Source of the DNA: Raphanus sativus
Lineage: Eukaryota > Streptophyta > Magnoliopsida > Brassicales > Brassicaceae
Reading direction: 5' to 3'
Assembly (NCBI RefSeq): GCF_000801105.2
Contig: NW_026615415.1
Span: 1-64,000 of the forward strand
Length of the DNA stretch: 64,000 bases
The notes beneath the pieces are model-generated. The model searched no databases. It had not been told where the DNA came from and saw only the letters and a list, made by a program, of their open reading frames with translations. The position numbers were made by a program, and so were the translations under genes. Shown here piece after piece: positions 10,370-20,579 of the stretch (the first letter of the stretch is position 1; each line of letters opens with the position of its first letter).

Positions 10370-11165
10370 TGATGTGCCCTGAATCAGCAGCAGAAACAAA
10401 TCAAGAAATTTGGCTTTTGGGCTTAAGTTTTAAACGAAATGGGCTTGACGATTTATGAAACTATGTTTATGGACATGTTTCAGCCCAAAGAAAGAAAGGC
10501 CCAACAAGAAAATACAAGTCATGGTCGAATAATATATCAATCTGACGGCAATGCAGAGACGGTCGACCATGCGGAAGCACGAGACCAGACGAAGAGTGCG
10601 ACGACTACAATTCTTCAATTTGGGTCAAGTCAAGACATTTATGATTTTTGGTCAATTCAAAGTCTTTGGTCAAGTCTTCCTTGTTTTTACAAATTGCTAA
10701 TTTCTATGTTTGACTAGTATTTTGTAATCAGATCTTTTGTATTCTTTGCCTATTATATAAAGACCATTTGATCAATGAAATAAAATAAGCTTTGAGTGTT
10801 TATTTTTGGAACCTTGAGAGGGTATCTCACTTTTCTTGTTCTTGGTGTGGTTAGCTCCAAGTAACACTCTCTTTCTCGTTGGACCGGTGCGTCACATCCG
10901 GCAACAGATCGAGTTTGCTTCCTTGTCGGACCTGTGAGTCATATCAGGCGACAATCAAGCACCTCTGGTAGTATCATTGGGTCATTCCGCAACCCTTTGT
11001 GTCACCGTTCAATCCATCAGTTCTCTTCGGAGTTCACCTCTGGTAGTATCATCGGGCCTTCCGCAACCCTTTGTGTCACCGTTCATCCCACCAGTTCTCA
11101 ATCCTCTCGGATCTGAGTTCATATCATCCGTACCGGTAGAGTGATCCGTATTTTTGGTTCTATCA
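10370..11165 (+). repeat. Right LTR of TRIM-4
   Basis: 796 bp; the differences from the left LTR that I could find are 1-2 base insertions or deletions in short runs. Confidence 0.95.
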
Positions 11166-11170
11166 TTTCG

Positions 11171-13368
11171 CCTACTTCTCCTCCCTTTGCTTCAACGATT
11201 CTGCACTATTCCTTCGGGTACATGGTCGATTTAACCAGCAGTACGAGGAAACGAGGATATGAACTTAGGTGAAGACCTTTGACAATAAAACGTTAGAAGA
11301 CAAAGAGGAACGAACATGAGGCAATCTCGAGTAATCAATGAGACTAAGGTATGTCCGACTTAGAAAATTTTATCATAGGAAAGGGATGGGAACGTCTTGT
11401 AAACCGCCGTAAATTTAGGGAACTTAGGACCTAGGTGGAAAGTCTAGCTAGCTAAGTCTTAGGCATTTTCTTCCAGTTTCGTTCTATTGTTCCTTGACTG
11501 TTTAGGCATAACGCGCAAACCGATCTAATCTCTCGAAAAACCGAGAAACGATCGCCGCGCATCCTTGGCATACTCTTTCCGCTTCCGTGAGACTAATGGC
11601 ACGACGGAGAGCTACAAAATTAACGAAATAACCTTCGGTAAACTTCATGAGTAACCCGAAGCAACTTTCGCCAAAAAAACGAAACCTAAAGTGGAAAATC
11701 GTTTCGAAAAGCCATCACCCATAACTTGGAAAACTCCTCTATGATTGGCATGTCTATCTCGACGAACTCTATTCGGCCTCGGCCAACTACGTCTTTCCAT
11801 AAAGCCCGAACATGCACTCGACATCGCCATTAAGGACAATCGTCAACTAAACACGATCTTAACGGTAACACAAAGGGTCATGGACTGGTCTTTTACCAAC
11901 GACTTCCTTGGCTAAACGGCTGAAGTCAGCCTCCATGCCGATCCACAATACTTAGCGACCACCGCTCCAACCGTGTAACGGCTAAAAAAGACAATCCACG
12001 ATTTGTCGTAAAACGCCAAACGGATATTATGCAAGCAGTTTGTCGTATAACCCAAAATCGGAAATCATACGATAACGAAACTTGATCCTAACAACCAAAT
12101 GGTTAAACGGAAGATCTTAAACTTATCATCAAATCGATTAAGTTCTATACGCCCCATAAAACGCGGCACGAAAAGAAACGCTCGTAGCAAAGCTCCCAGA
12201 GCTATACGAGTCATTCTTACAAAAACAAATCTCAGAAGGCCAACACTTCACGAAACATAGTGAAGTTAGACGCTTCCCCCCCCCGGTAAAATTTACGCGA
12301 CCCTTCGGTCCTAAATCCTCAACACAATTCGCCAACTACTAAACGGCTGCGACAACGGATCCAGTATCCATGAAACGATTATCACATCCAGACACATGTC
12401 TCTCATCGCTTACACCTAAAATCGCTCTCTAAAAAGTAGCATACGGACCAAGCGACAAAATCACAATCCGAAGTGACTACTCGGATTCTATCCTTAACAC
12501 TTGACGAAAGTATAAATCAAATCATAAGCGAAAGCCCATAATCCTCTTATGGCATGAGAAAAATAAAATCACAGCACTGCGAGACGTCGCTTCGTGCTCG
12601 GATAAACATTTTTCGATAACAAATTCATACGCCTTCAAAACGGCATCATTTCGTTGTTGCTGATCACAACAAACGAACTCTAACGTCCTAAACAGACAAG
12701 CCACCTAAGGGTAGGCTCTTTTACATCCGACAAGGATCCCATAGCGCGCTATACAAAAAATCCAAATTTGGTTCAGCACTTCGTAAAGGAAGTAGCTCGA
12801 TTCGTGCCCAGACAAATCATATAAGCCGATACCACTTCGCGGATTTTAAAACGGTACGAATCAGGTTAAAATCACAAACAGGCAAAACGAAAGCCGATTT
12901 GTCATCGCACAGCCTCAGTCTGAGAGTAAACCTAGGTCTTGCCCTAAACCCAGCCTTGCTGGTATCTTAACATCTCATAGGCAAAGCGTCAACGACGCGA
13001 GATCCCAAAACTTGTCTCTTCACTCAAGTCTGAACGTTTTCACGAATTTTTGAGTAAATCGTAAACCGCAGGAAAATCTCGCTTTGTACAAACTACGGAT
13101 ACGGTGATCGTCAGGGAGGCAGGAATGAGACGACAACTCACACCCTGCCCCTCTAACTTCGACAAACAGAAGTTCTAAACGCAAAATATTTTATAAATGC
13201 ATACCGCGAATTCAATACAACGCCCTAAAAAGGGCAGGGACTCAAAGCCACCAACGGCCAGTCCCGAAATCATACATAATGGCCAACCAACGGCCGAAAT
13301 GTAATCAAAATAAAAATCTCTAAAGGGATTGATAAACCTAGACGCTCCCCGGAGCATCACCTTCATCC
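11171..13368. other. TAT-3 interior between TRIM-4 and the 3' antisense ORF: no genes seen
   Basis: About 2.2 kb without a believable coding frame. 11395-11465 (GGGAACTTAGGACCTAGG then TCTAGC) resembles the LTR leader near 6050, so part is diverged LTR-like sequence. The rest has scattered AAACGGC and CGTAAAAC motifs and one C10 run near 12277. Confidence 0.5.
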
Positions 13369-13695
13369 TCAAAACTCACCCAAAGTAGGAACGGTCTCAC
13401 CGTCGCCTCCATTGGTCGCACCACCACTGCATGTCTCATATGCGCCGGCTTCGCGATCCTTGACTGCGTGGTCCTGGTCCTCCGAACCCTCCGAATGCAG
13501 GACAAGGGTGCACACGGATTTCAGACCAGCAAGAATCGAGTCGAAGTTGAGCAACGAACTCACGGTCTTCCCGACGTCACGTTCAAGATCGCCAATCAAA
13601 GGTGATGTGGATTTCCGCAATGAAATACTCTTAGCCAAAATTTCGATTTTCAACTCATAATCTTCCGCCCGCAAGATCGCTCCCGCATCTTGCAT
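13369..13695 (-). pseudogene. Minus-strand ORF near the 3' end of TAT-3
   Basis: 108-codon frame starting just inside the polypurine tract. It shows IKx-like helical stretches (YELKIEILAKSISLRK, ERDVGKTVSSLLNFDSILAG) and a Gly/Asp-rich end. Its place and orientation match the antisense ORF of TAT-1, but I see no direct similarity. It may be the start of such an extra ORF, or chance: the plus strand is also open over part of it (13412-13660). Confidence 0.35.
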
Positions 13696-13709
13696 GCTGG
13701 GGGGCTAAC

Positions 13710-15565
13710 TGTTGGGGTCAAAAACGGTTATCTCGAAATCAACGGCTAAGTCTATTTGTCATACGAAAGTATAAGGAAGAAACGGGAAGTGATCTAAGTT
13801 TGGATAGGCCGAACGACAAGGAATCCGCCTTGAAACTTCAAAGAGCCCGTTCTCTCAAACCGTGAGGACCCAGAGAACGATCAAGATATCAAATCGAAGC
13901 CCTCGTCGAGACGCACGTGCTGGTCCTGGCCGCCGGCGGCTAGCCCCCGTGCTGGTCCTGGCCGCCGGGCGGCTAAGCCCCCGTGCTGGTCCTTGCCGCC
14001 GGGAAACTTCAAAGAGCCCGTTCTCTCAAACGTGAGGACCCAGAAAACGATCAACATATCAAATCGAAGCCCTCGTCGAGACGCACGTGCTGGTCGTAGC
14101 CGCCGGGCGGCTAGCCCCCGTGCTGGCCGTGGCCGCCGTCGGCTAGCGCCCGTGCTGGCCGTGGCCGCCGGGCGGCTAGCCCCGTGCTGGCTGTGGCCGC
14201 CGGCGGCTAGCGCCCGTGCTGGTCGTGGCCGCCGGGCGGCTAGCCCCGTGCTGGCCGTGGCCGCCGGCGGCTAGCGCCCGTGCTGGCCGTGGCCGCCGGG
14301 CGGCTAGCCCCGTGCTGGCCGTGGCCGCCGGCGGCTAGCGCCCGTGCTGGCCGTGGCCGCCGGCGGCTAGCGCCCGTGCTGGCCGTGGCCGCCGGGTGGC
14401 TAGCCCCGTGCTGGCCGTGGCCGGCGGCGGCTAGCGCCCGTGCTGGCCATAACCGCCGGGCGGCTAGCCCCGTGCTGGCTCGGGTCTTCGGATAACGATC
14501 TTCGGTACACGAATCCCAGTCCCCGGCAGTCTGAAGTTTGTACTTTGAGTTTTTCTCAAGTCCTCGCAGGACGAATCATCGAGATTCCGTGTACGAAACT
14601 CCAGTCCTTACTCCAATCAAAGACCGTCGGAAACACTTCGGAAACTCGTAAGGTATCAACCGGAAGGAAGATCTTAAATTCTTCGTACAAAACAGCGATG
14701 GTTATCTTAAGACACCACTCGTCTCAACTCTACGAATGAATGAAGAACTTCCGGAGAGATCGTAGAAAACCACGGAAGTCCTGGAAACGGCCCGAAAGGG
14801 ACTAAACACGATCGGACAGTCCGTTTACGATTATCTGAGATAGATACGACGATTTACGTTTATCTTTGCATAGCGAGATAAATGCTAAATTTCCGGAAGG
14901 ATAAATGTCAAGTTCCCGAAGATAAATGTCAAGTTTCCCGATGAAAGCCGACGAAAATGGAAAGAAGCCCGCCTTGCGGCCCAGGAGGAGAATAGACCGT
15001 CATAAGAAGGAGTATATAAAGGAGCTTTGGGAGAGGAAGAAAGGCAGAGCGAAAATCATTAAGAGAGAGCAAAAATCCTAGAGGGAAAGCAGATCCGAGA
15101 TTTTAGACTGAGGGAACTTAGAACTTAGGTGGTTAGACTAGCAAGGCATGACCTAGGACGTTTGGCCGCCTCTTGTTCTGCCTTCATCTTGTCCGCAGAC
15201 TTCTGTTCCTTCGGAAGAATCTAACAATTCTTTTACTCAGAGTTCCGCACATAGAAACCCTAGTCGTTATTCTCGACAAGCCCGTTTCTATGACAAACGC
15301 TCGTACTAGACGAACTCAGCCAGGCAGTTCGATCTCTTGTTCAAATCTTTCCAACTGAACTACGTCCGACTTGATCCTCGAAAGGGGTACGTAGGCAGCC
15401 TTCCTTAAGGTCCAGTCCCAAATCTCAATAAAACCTTTCCGCATTTATTTGATCACTTGTCGTTGGTTGTCGCAGAGAATCCGGACCTTCAGGGAAAGTT
15501 AGGTTTACTTAGCTTTCCTCCGTTTTACTTAATCAAAATCGACAGTGCGAATTTCGGTTCCCACA
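13710..15565 (+). repeat. 3' LTR of TAT-3
   Basis: 1856 bp, same ends as 4687-6500. GC-rich array at 13912-14480, TATA box at 15013-15020. It is longer than the 5' LTR mainly because of an extra stretch of 32-bp units. The right duplication GTGGG follows at 15566-15570. Confidence 0.95.
13912..14480 (+). repeat. GC-rich 32-bp minisatellite in the TAT-3 3' LTR
   Basis: The same unit and A/B alternation as the 5' LTR array, with a different copy number and a few private changes (for example GCCGGCGGCGGC near 14420). Confidence 0.93.
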
Positions 15566-15927
15566 GTGGGGAGAGGGAACCTAAGGTGGCACTTAGCGAT
15601 ATACTTCTCATGAACACAGAACCAACCCTCCGGAACGCTTTCGGGGGTTTCGTCTTCGGTACAAGCCCTAGCTATGTCACTCCTGCCGTGGGCTTGAACG
15701 ATAAGGTTGGCGACGTCTTGACTCTTTAAGAGCGACGGAAAGTGGGGTGCAGAGGAGGCACCCTTGCCACTTTTCTTCTTCATCCTTTTGACTCTTGCAC
15801 CGATCGAATCTTTAACTTTCTTCTTCTTGGCGTCCTTCATCGTCTCTCCGGTTTCTTGTTTAACCTTCATAAGACAAGCACCGGAAGTAGAGATTTGAAT
15901 TTCGCCGGAACCATCTTTCTTACTCAT
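15566..15927 (-). pseudogene. Antisense ORF of TAT-1, first part of exon 1
   Basis: Minus-strand frame with Met at 15927 (MSKKDGSGEIQIS) and another Met 20 codons upstream at 15987; the later one is preferred because the upstream stretch is hydrophobic and low in complexity. A Lys-rich patch (KKKKVKDSIGARVKRMKKK) could be a nuclear localisation signal. The end, EGWFCVHEKYIAKCHLRFPL, is the typical lead-in to the domain that continues at 4681. TAT-3 cut the frame: 140 codons plus two bases counted from 15987 reach 15566, and base 4681 completes the next codon in the correct frame. TAT-3 therefore entered an exon that was still open at this point. Function is unknown. Confidence 0.78.
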
Positions 15928-16374
15928 GATAAGTAAAGGGGAAAGAGAAGGGAGGTGAAAAGGGAAGAATCGAGTTGAGATGAACAAGAATGGGTTCTCC
16001 AGAGAGCTTAAGGATGAAAATCAAAATTCGATCTAGAAACAGAGATATAAAAAAAAAACATGCGGTAAAATAAAGGAAAGAGGTGAGTTACCTTGGAAAC
16101 CGTCGAGAGGCGTGGAGGAAGTGGAGAGACATGCAGTTAATACTCTCAGCTTTATATCCCATCATGTCTCGAAAATCGGAAACCACATTTCAAAACTCCC
16201 TTCAGTCTGAGCCGTCAATTTAATAATCGAAGAAAATCTATAGCCGTTCGATTAGATAAGAATACATATGGTTGAGATAGCTAGTAATCATGATCTCAAC
16301 AAGAAAATCTAGGCTGGACGGCTAGGTCTAGCTCCCGAGAATAACGAAACCTAATCTCGAGAGCTGGGGGCAAC
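15928..16374 (+). other. TAT-1 region between antisense ORF and 3' LTR, with polypurine tract
   Basis: No plus-strand gene. It probably holds the promoter and leader of the minus-strand ORF. 16362-16374 (AGCTGGGGGCAAC) is the purine tract before the LTR; the same words precede the TAT-2 LTR at about 21947-21959. Confidence 0.65.
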
Positions 16375-16918
16375 TGTTGGGCCCAAATATGGCCCATTAG
16401 CTGACGATAGAACCAAAACGAGCATTGGGTTGAGATAAAGCCCAACGCGTATCGGCGACCTGAGCTAAGGTCTACTACGGAGCCGGAGGCTGGAAGCTAA
16501 GGGCAATCTTCGAAGCGGTCACGATAAAGAGGAAGCTCACGTCGTAACAAGAAGGAGCGCATGACCCGGTCAAAGGGGAGCTGTTGCGGATCCCTCAATA
16601 AACGGAGAAGATCTCAGGAACCAGTTGGCTACGATCAAGCGGGACCTGAGGCTATTTAAAGAGAAAGCAAATCAAGAAAGATGATCTATTCAACCTTTAT
16701 TTATTTTCACGATTATTCATATCAACTCTAAAGCATTTTCGATTATCTTTGTAATCATCAAGAGAAACATCCCTTGTAAACAATTCTTATCAAGAATCAA
16801 TAAAATCATTCTTTCATCCTATAAAGTTCTTACGGGATTCAGCCCACGTTATCTTTCCCTAACCTTTTCCTAAATCTTAACCTGACCTAAAATCAGGAGG
16901 TGAGTTTAATCCCTCACA
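16375..16918 (+). repeat. 3' LTR of TAT-1
   Basis: 544 bp, TGTTGGGCCCAAATATGG...TTTAATCCCTCACA. TATA-like CTATTTAAAG near 16650 and AATAAAATC near 16798. It is homologous to 21960-22530. Directly after it, GTCAC opens the TAT-2 protease frame. Confidence 0.9.
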
Positions 16919-17344
16919 GTCACCCTGAACATCGCAGGGTACGAAGTACCCAAGCTCATGGTAGACACTAGGAGCTCCGTCGACCTCATTTTCTACAGCG
17001 CCCTGAAGGGGATAGAAATAGACGAGTACGAAATCGTCGACCAGAAGGCTAGTCTCATAGGCTTTTCCGGAGAAACAGCTACCTCATTTGGAACTATCAA
17101 ACTCCCAATTATAGCTGGCGGAATCATGAAAATGACGAACTTCGTAGTCATCGGCAGACCCTCCCCGTTCCATGCGATCCTAGGAACACCTTGGATGCAT
17201 AAGATGAAAGCAGTAGCTTCAACTTACCACCAATGTGTGAAGTTCCCGACACCTGAAGGGATAGCTACCGTGCACGGTAACCAAAAGATCTCCAGGATCA
17301 GTTACCTGGGAGGATTCGAAATTCTTAAAGAATCACCCCAATAG
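16919..17344 (+). pseudogene. TAT-2 aspartic protease
   Basis: The frame is open from the junction with the TAT-1 LTR. The active site is MVDTRSSVDLIFY at base 16964: the essential Gly of DTG is Arg, so the enzyme would be dead. Later blocks GFSGETATSFGTIKLPI and HAILGTPWMHKMKAVASTYH match TAT-3. It ends at a stop at 17342, before a degenerate linker (17345-17546). Confidence 0.85.
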
Positions 17345-17546
17345 CAATTACAGATCCAGGAGGTTCGTGAGATGCAACAGAATATTCGAGGTCCCCCTAA
17401 AATCCTCACCGAGCAAGTTAGTATCGACGACTCAAATCCTGAACAACAAGTGAGTATCGGATCTGAGCTACCTCTCGAGACTAAGAAGGAGCTAATTGAC
17501 TTTCTAAAAAAACAACGTCGGAACCTTTGCATGGACCACTAGTGAC

Positions 17547-18600
17547 ATGAAGGGTATAAACGCCGACGTCACTACTCACAAGCTTAATGTAGACCCCACT
17601 TTCAAGCCGATCAAACAAAAGCGTCGCAAGCTAGGCCTAGAAAAGGCACAAGCTGTTAACGACGAGGTCGACCGACTTACGAAAGCTGGGTCCATTCGAG
17701 AGGTACATTACCCCGACTGGCTAGCTAATCCAGTAGTAGTAAAAAAGAAGAACGGAAAATGGAGAATCTGCGTAGATTTCACCGACCTAAATTCAGCTTC
17801 CCGGGACCTCACATCGATCGTTTGGTCAAGGCCACTGCTGGCCACCAGCTCATGTCCTTCATGGATGCCTTTTCAGGGTACAATCAAATCATGATGGATC
17901 CCGACGATCAAGAGAAAACCGCATTCATAACTGAATGAAGGACCTATTGCTATAAGGTCATGCCATTCGGTTTAAAGAACGCAAGAGCTACCTATCAAAG
18001 GCTAGTGAATAAAATGTTCGCTGGCCAGCTCGGGAAAACCATGGAGGTCTATATTGACGATATACTAGTCAAATCCTCAGTTGGAGAAAATCATATTTCC
18101 CACCTAAGGGAACGCTTCGATATCCTCAACAAATACGATATGAAGCTCAACCCTGCCAAGTGCACCTTCGGGGTACCTTCAGGCGAGTTTCTCGACTACC
18201 TCGTAACCGAAAAAGGCATCGAAGCCAACCCGAAACAAATAGCTACCTTTCTGGAAATGCCGTCACCTAAGACAACCAGAGAGGTACAGAGATTGACTGG
18301 ACAAATCGCAGCATTAAATCGATTCATATCCAGGTCCACCGATAAGTGCCTCAAACTTATAAAAAATAATAAGAAGTTCTTATGGGACGAGAAGTGCGAG
18401 GAAGCCTTCAAGCAATTGAAAGCTTACCTCTCCGAACCTCCCATCTTGGCCAAACAAGTAATGGGAAAACCACTGTATCTGTACATCGTTGTGTCAACCG
18501 CTGCAGTTAGTGGTGTGCTGGTACGAGAAGAGCAAAACGAGCAAGGACCTGTCTATTATACCAGCAAGAGTCTGATAGACGCCTAAACTAGATACCCTAC
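17547..18600 (+). pseudogene. TAT-2 reverse transcriptase
   Basis: Two frames. 17547-17894 holds KQKRRKLGLEKAQAVNDEV, DWLANPVVVKKKNGKWRICV and DFTDLN. After a frame change in a region deleted relative to TAT-3 (the KACPKD block is missing), 17960-18586 holds MPFGLKNARATYQRLVNKMF, the catalytic VYIDDILVKS (about 18049), the thumb (LNPAKCTFGVPSGEFLDY) and the connection (EVQRLTGQIAALNRFISRS). A stop at 17936 and one at 18584 break it. RT copies element RNA to DNA. Confidence 0.9.
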
Positions 18601-19063
18601 TATGAAAAAACTAGCTCTAGATGTCGTAACAGCTGCCAGAAAATTGCGACCTTATTTCCAATCGCACTCAATCGTCGTAATGACTTCACAACCATTGCGA
18701 ACAATTTTGCACAGCCCTAGCCAATCAGGACGATTAGCTAAATGGGCAATAGAACTCAGTAAATACGATATCGAGTATAGACCTCGAGCAGCAGCAAAAG
18801 CTCAGGTCCTTGCCGATTTCATAATCGAGCTAGCTTCCGAACAACTAGACTTGGAAACGGAAGCTCCGAAGTGGAGTCTGTACGTTGACGGAGCCTCGTC
18901 AAGACAAGGTTCCGGCATCGGTCTAAGGCTGACCTCCTCGGCTGGAGAAACCATCGAACAATCCTACCGGCTCGGATTCAGCGCTTCTAATAACGAGGCT
19001 GAATACGAAGCATTAATTGCAGTATTAAAACTCGCCCTAAGCCTCGGAAAATTCGAGAGCTGA
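18460..19063 (+). pseudogene. TAT-2 dual RNase H region
   Basis: The first RNase H runs from PLYLYIVVSTAAVSGVLVRE across a stop at 18584 to MKKLALDVVTAARKLRPYFQ. A second, archaeal-like RNase H follows: WSLYVDGASSRQGSGIGLRL with the catalytic Asp, then SNNEAEYEALIAVLKLALSL with the catalytic Glu. Loss or decay of the first and use of the second is a known Tat-lineage trait. The frame closes at 19061; the next catalytic Asp (AYSDSQLVASQFHGEY) is visible in another frame just after it. Confidence 0.88.
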
Positions 19064-19629
19064 ACGCTTATAGTGATTCACAGCTAGTAGCTAGCCAGTT
19101 CCACGGCGAGTATGAAACAAGAGACGAAAGAATGGGGGCATACCTCGAAGTTTTCTGGAACCTCACTAAGCAGTTCAACAGATTTGAACTAACAAGTATC
19201 CCATGAGGAGAGAACTCCTCAGCAGACGCGTTGGCTGCTCTAGCGTCAACATCAGACCCCCTCGTAAAACGGATCATACCCGTAGAGGGAATCGAAAAAC
19301 CAAGTATCGACATAGCTACCAAAGCTGAGATCGATCGCAAGCCGAAAGAGCAAACGGAAGGTAGCTACCCCCAGACGGTAGGGACCCAAGTTCTCACAAC
19401 GTACTGATTCCCGAAAACCAGAATTCGTAGCTTTAAAAAGCATACCTCCGGGGGCAAGATCCAGACCTCGGATTCACCTGTCTGCGCAGCTAGGACCAAG
19501 AGTCGCTCTACTTTTGAAAGCGCATCCGAAGAAACGACCCAGACTCCAGAGAACAACACCAGAACTGGAGATATTCCTCAGATTTCAGACTCCTTTGAGC
19601 CTTATCCGACCAATATCTCCGGGGGCAAT

Positions 19630-20470
19630 ATGACATCAGGTCAAGACACTCAGGGACCTGAACAAGAACCACCCTCATCTCTTCATGAGAAAATCATTGG
19701 GAGAGAGGATTGGAGAATACCAATCATGCAGTACATCTTGGAGGGTAAGATCCCCCCCCCCAATAAGTGGGAGGCCCGAAAACTGAAAGCATTAAGCGCA
19801 AGATACTGCATAATCGAGTCAGCCCTCCATAAACGAAGCATTTTTGGACCTTACCTAAAATGCGTCCATGGCCTTGATGCTATCAATCTTATGAAAGAAA
19901 TGCACGACGGCTCCTGTGGAAACCACTCTGGGGGCAGAGCTCTAGCTATCCGAATCAAAAGACAGGGCTATTTCTGGCCCACCATTATCACTGACTGCGA
20001 GGTTTACTCTTCTTCATGTGATAAATGCCAAAGGCATGCTCCGATTATACATCAGCCTGCGGAAAAACTATCCTCAATATCCGCTCCGTACCCATTCATG
20101 AGGTGGTCCATGAACATTGTAGGACCACTCATAACGTCAGGAAGGGGAAGGCAGAAGCTACGCTTCCTCTTGGTCTTTGACAGACTACTTCACGAAGTGG
20201 ATAGAGGCTGAAGCTTTCCAACAGATAACTAGATTCGAAGTCGAAGGATTTGTGTGGAAATACATTGTCTGCTGCCACGGCGTCCCGTATGAGATCCTAA
20301 CCGACAACGGAGGACAGTTCATTTCTCGCGACTTCAAAGCATTTTGCGACAAGTGAAATATCCGCCTTACCTTCTCAACACCTCGACGACCTCAAGGTAC
20401 GGTCAGGCGGAGGCTGCTAATAAGTCAATATTAGCAAACCTCAAGAAACGCCTCGGAACCAACAAGAAAA
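19630..20470 (+). pseudogene. TAT-2 integrase, truncated
   Basis: Frame 19630-20211 carries the linker, then the zinc-binding domain with GNHSGGRALAIRIKRQGYFW and the intact SSCDKCQRHAPIIHQPAEKL, then [20 protein letters not shown] (first catalytic region, with the usual Asp changed to Asn). A frame change near 20190 leads to [12 protein letters not shown] sequence (about 20300) and [14 protein letters not shown] sequence (about 20400). Homology to TAT-1 stops at about 20465, where CCTGGGGGCATATG joins the 3' UTR, so the C-terminal third is deleted. Confidence 0.88.
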
Positions 20471-20579
20471 CCTGGGGGCATATGTTTGAGAACATATAGC
20501 CCAAACAGCGATTGTATGATTATTGTGATACCATGTATCCTATTATCAATAAAGCAATTATCTTCGATACCTTGACTTT

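Larger units (their letters stand above)
9371..11165 (+). mobile_element. TRIM-4: small non-coding LTR retrotransposon with complete ends
   Basis: LTRs at 9371-10167 and 10370-11165 (TGATGTGCCC...GGTTCTATCA) flank a 202-bp interior that holds only a primer site matching the plant initiator-Met type (TGGTATCAGAGCC, 10170-10182), a T-rich then A-rich tract, and a purine tract (AAAGAAGGAGGGAA, 10356-10369). The duplication TTTCG is exact. It has no coding capacity, so it must rely on another element's proteins. The primer type is shared by many copia elements and chromoviruses. The layout is that of TRIM elements, although LTRs near 800 bp are long for that class; a deletion derivative of a copia element is the alternative. 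The LTRs differ almost only by short indels. Confidence 0.93.
4687..15565 (+). mobile_element. TAT-3: LTR retrotransposon, Tat-like, gag-less and internally deleted, complete ends
   Basis: Two long near-identical LTRs (4687-6500 and 13710-15565), both TG...CA, flanked by the 5-bp duplication GTGGG. A primer-site-like sequence follows the 5' LTR at 6502, and a purine tract (GCTGGGGGGCTAAC) precedes the 3' LTR. Inside are only a protease, the first part of RT, a second GC-rich repeat array with LTR-like surroundings, the inserted TRIM-4, and a minus-strand ORF near the 3' end. Gag, most of RT, RNase H and integrase are missing, so it would need proteins supplied in trans. Few substitutions between the LTRs are visible by eye, so insertion looks recent. 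Confidence 0.93.
1..16918 (+). mobile_element. TAT-1: Tat-lineage Ty3/gypsy retrotransposon, 5' end off-window, split by TAT-3
   Basis: Two blocks, 1-4686 and 15566-16918, separated by TAT-3. In order: integrase end of pol (about 250-1440), a tandem-repeat-rich 3' UTR (1560-2400), a decayed minus-strand ORF (2427-4681 plus 15566-15927), a polypurine tract, and the 3' LTR (16375-16918). Pol is closely similar to that of TAT-2 (19630-20460). The Tat lineage is known for a second RNase H and for extra ORFs, some antisense, between pol and the 3' LTR; this layout fits. The LTR end abuts the middle of the TAT-2 protease reading frame, so TAT-1 most likely inserted into TAT-2, with its left end outside the window. 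Confidence 0.8.
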
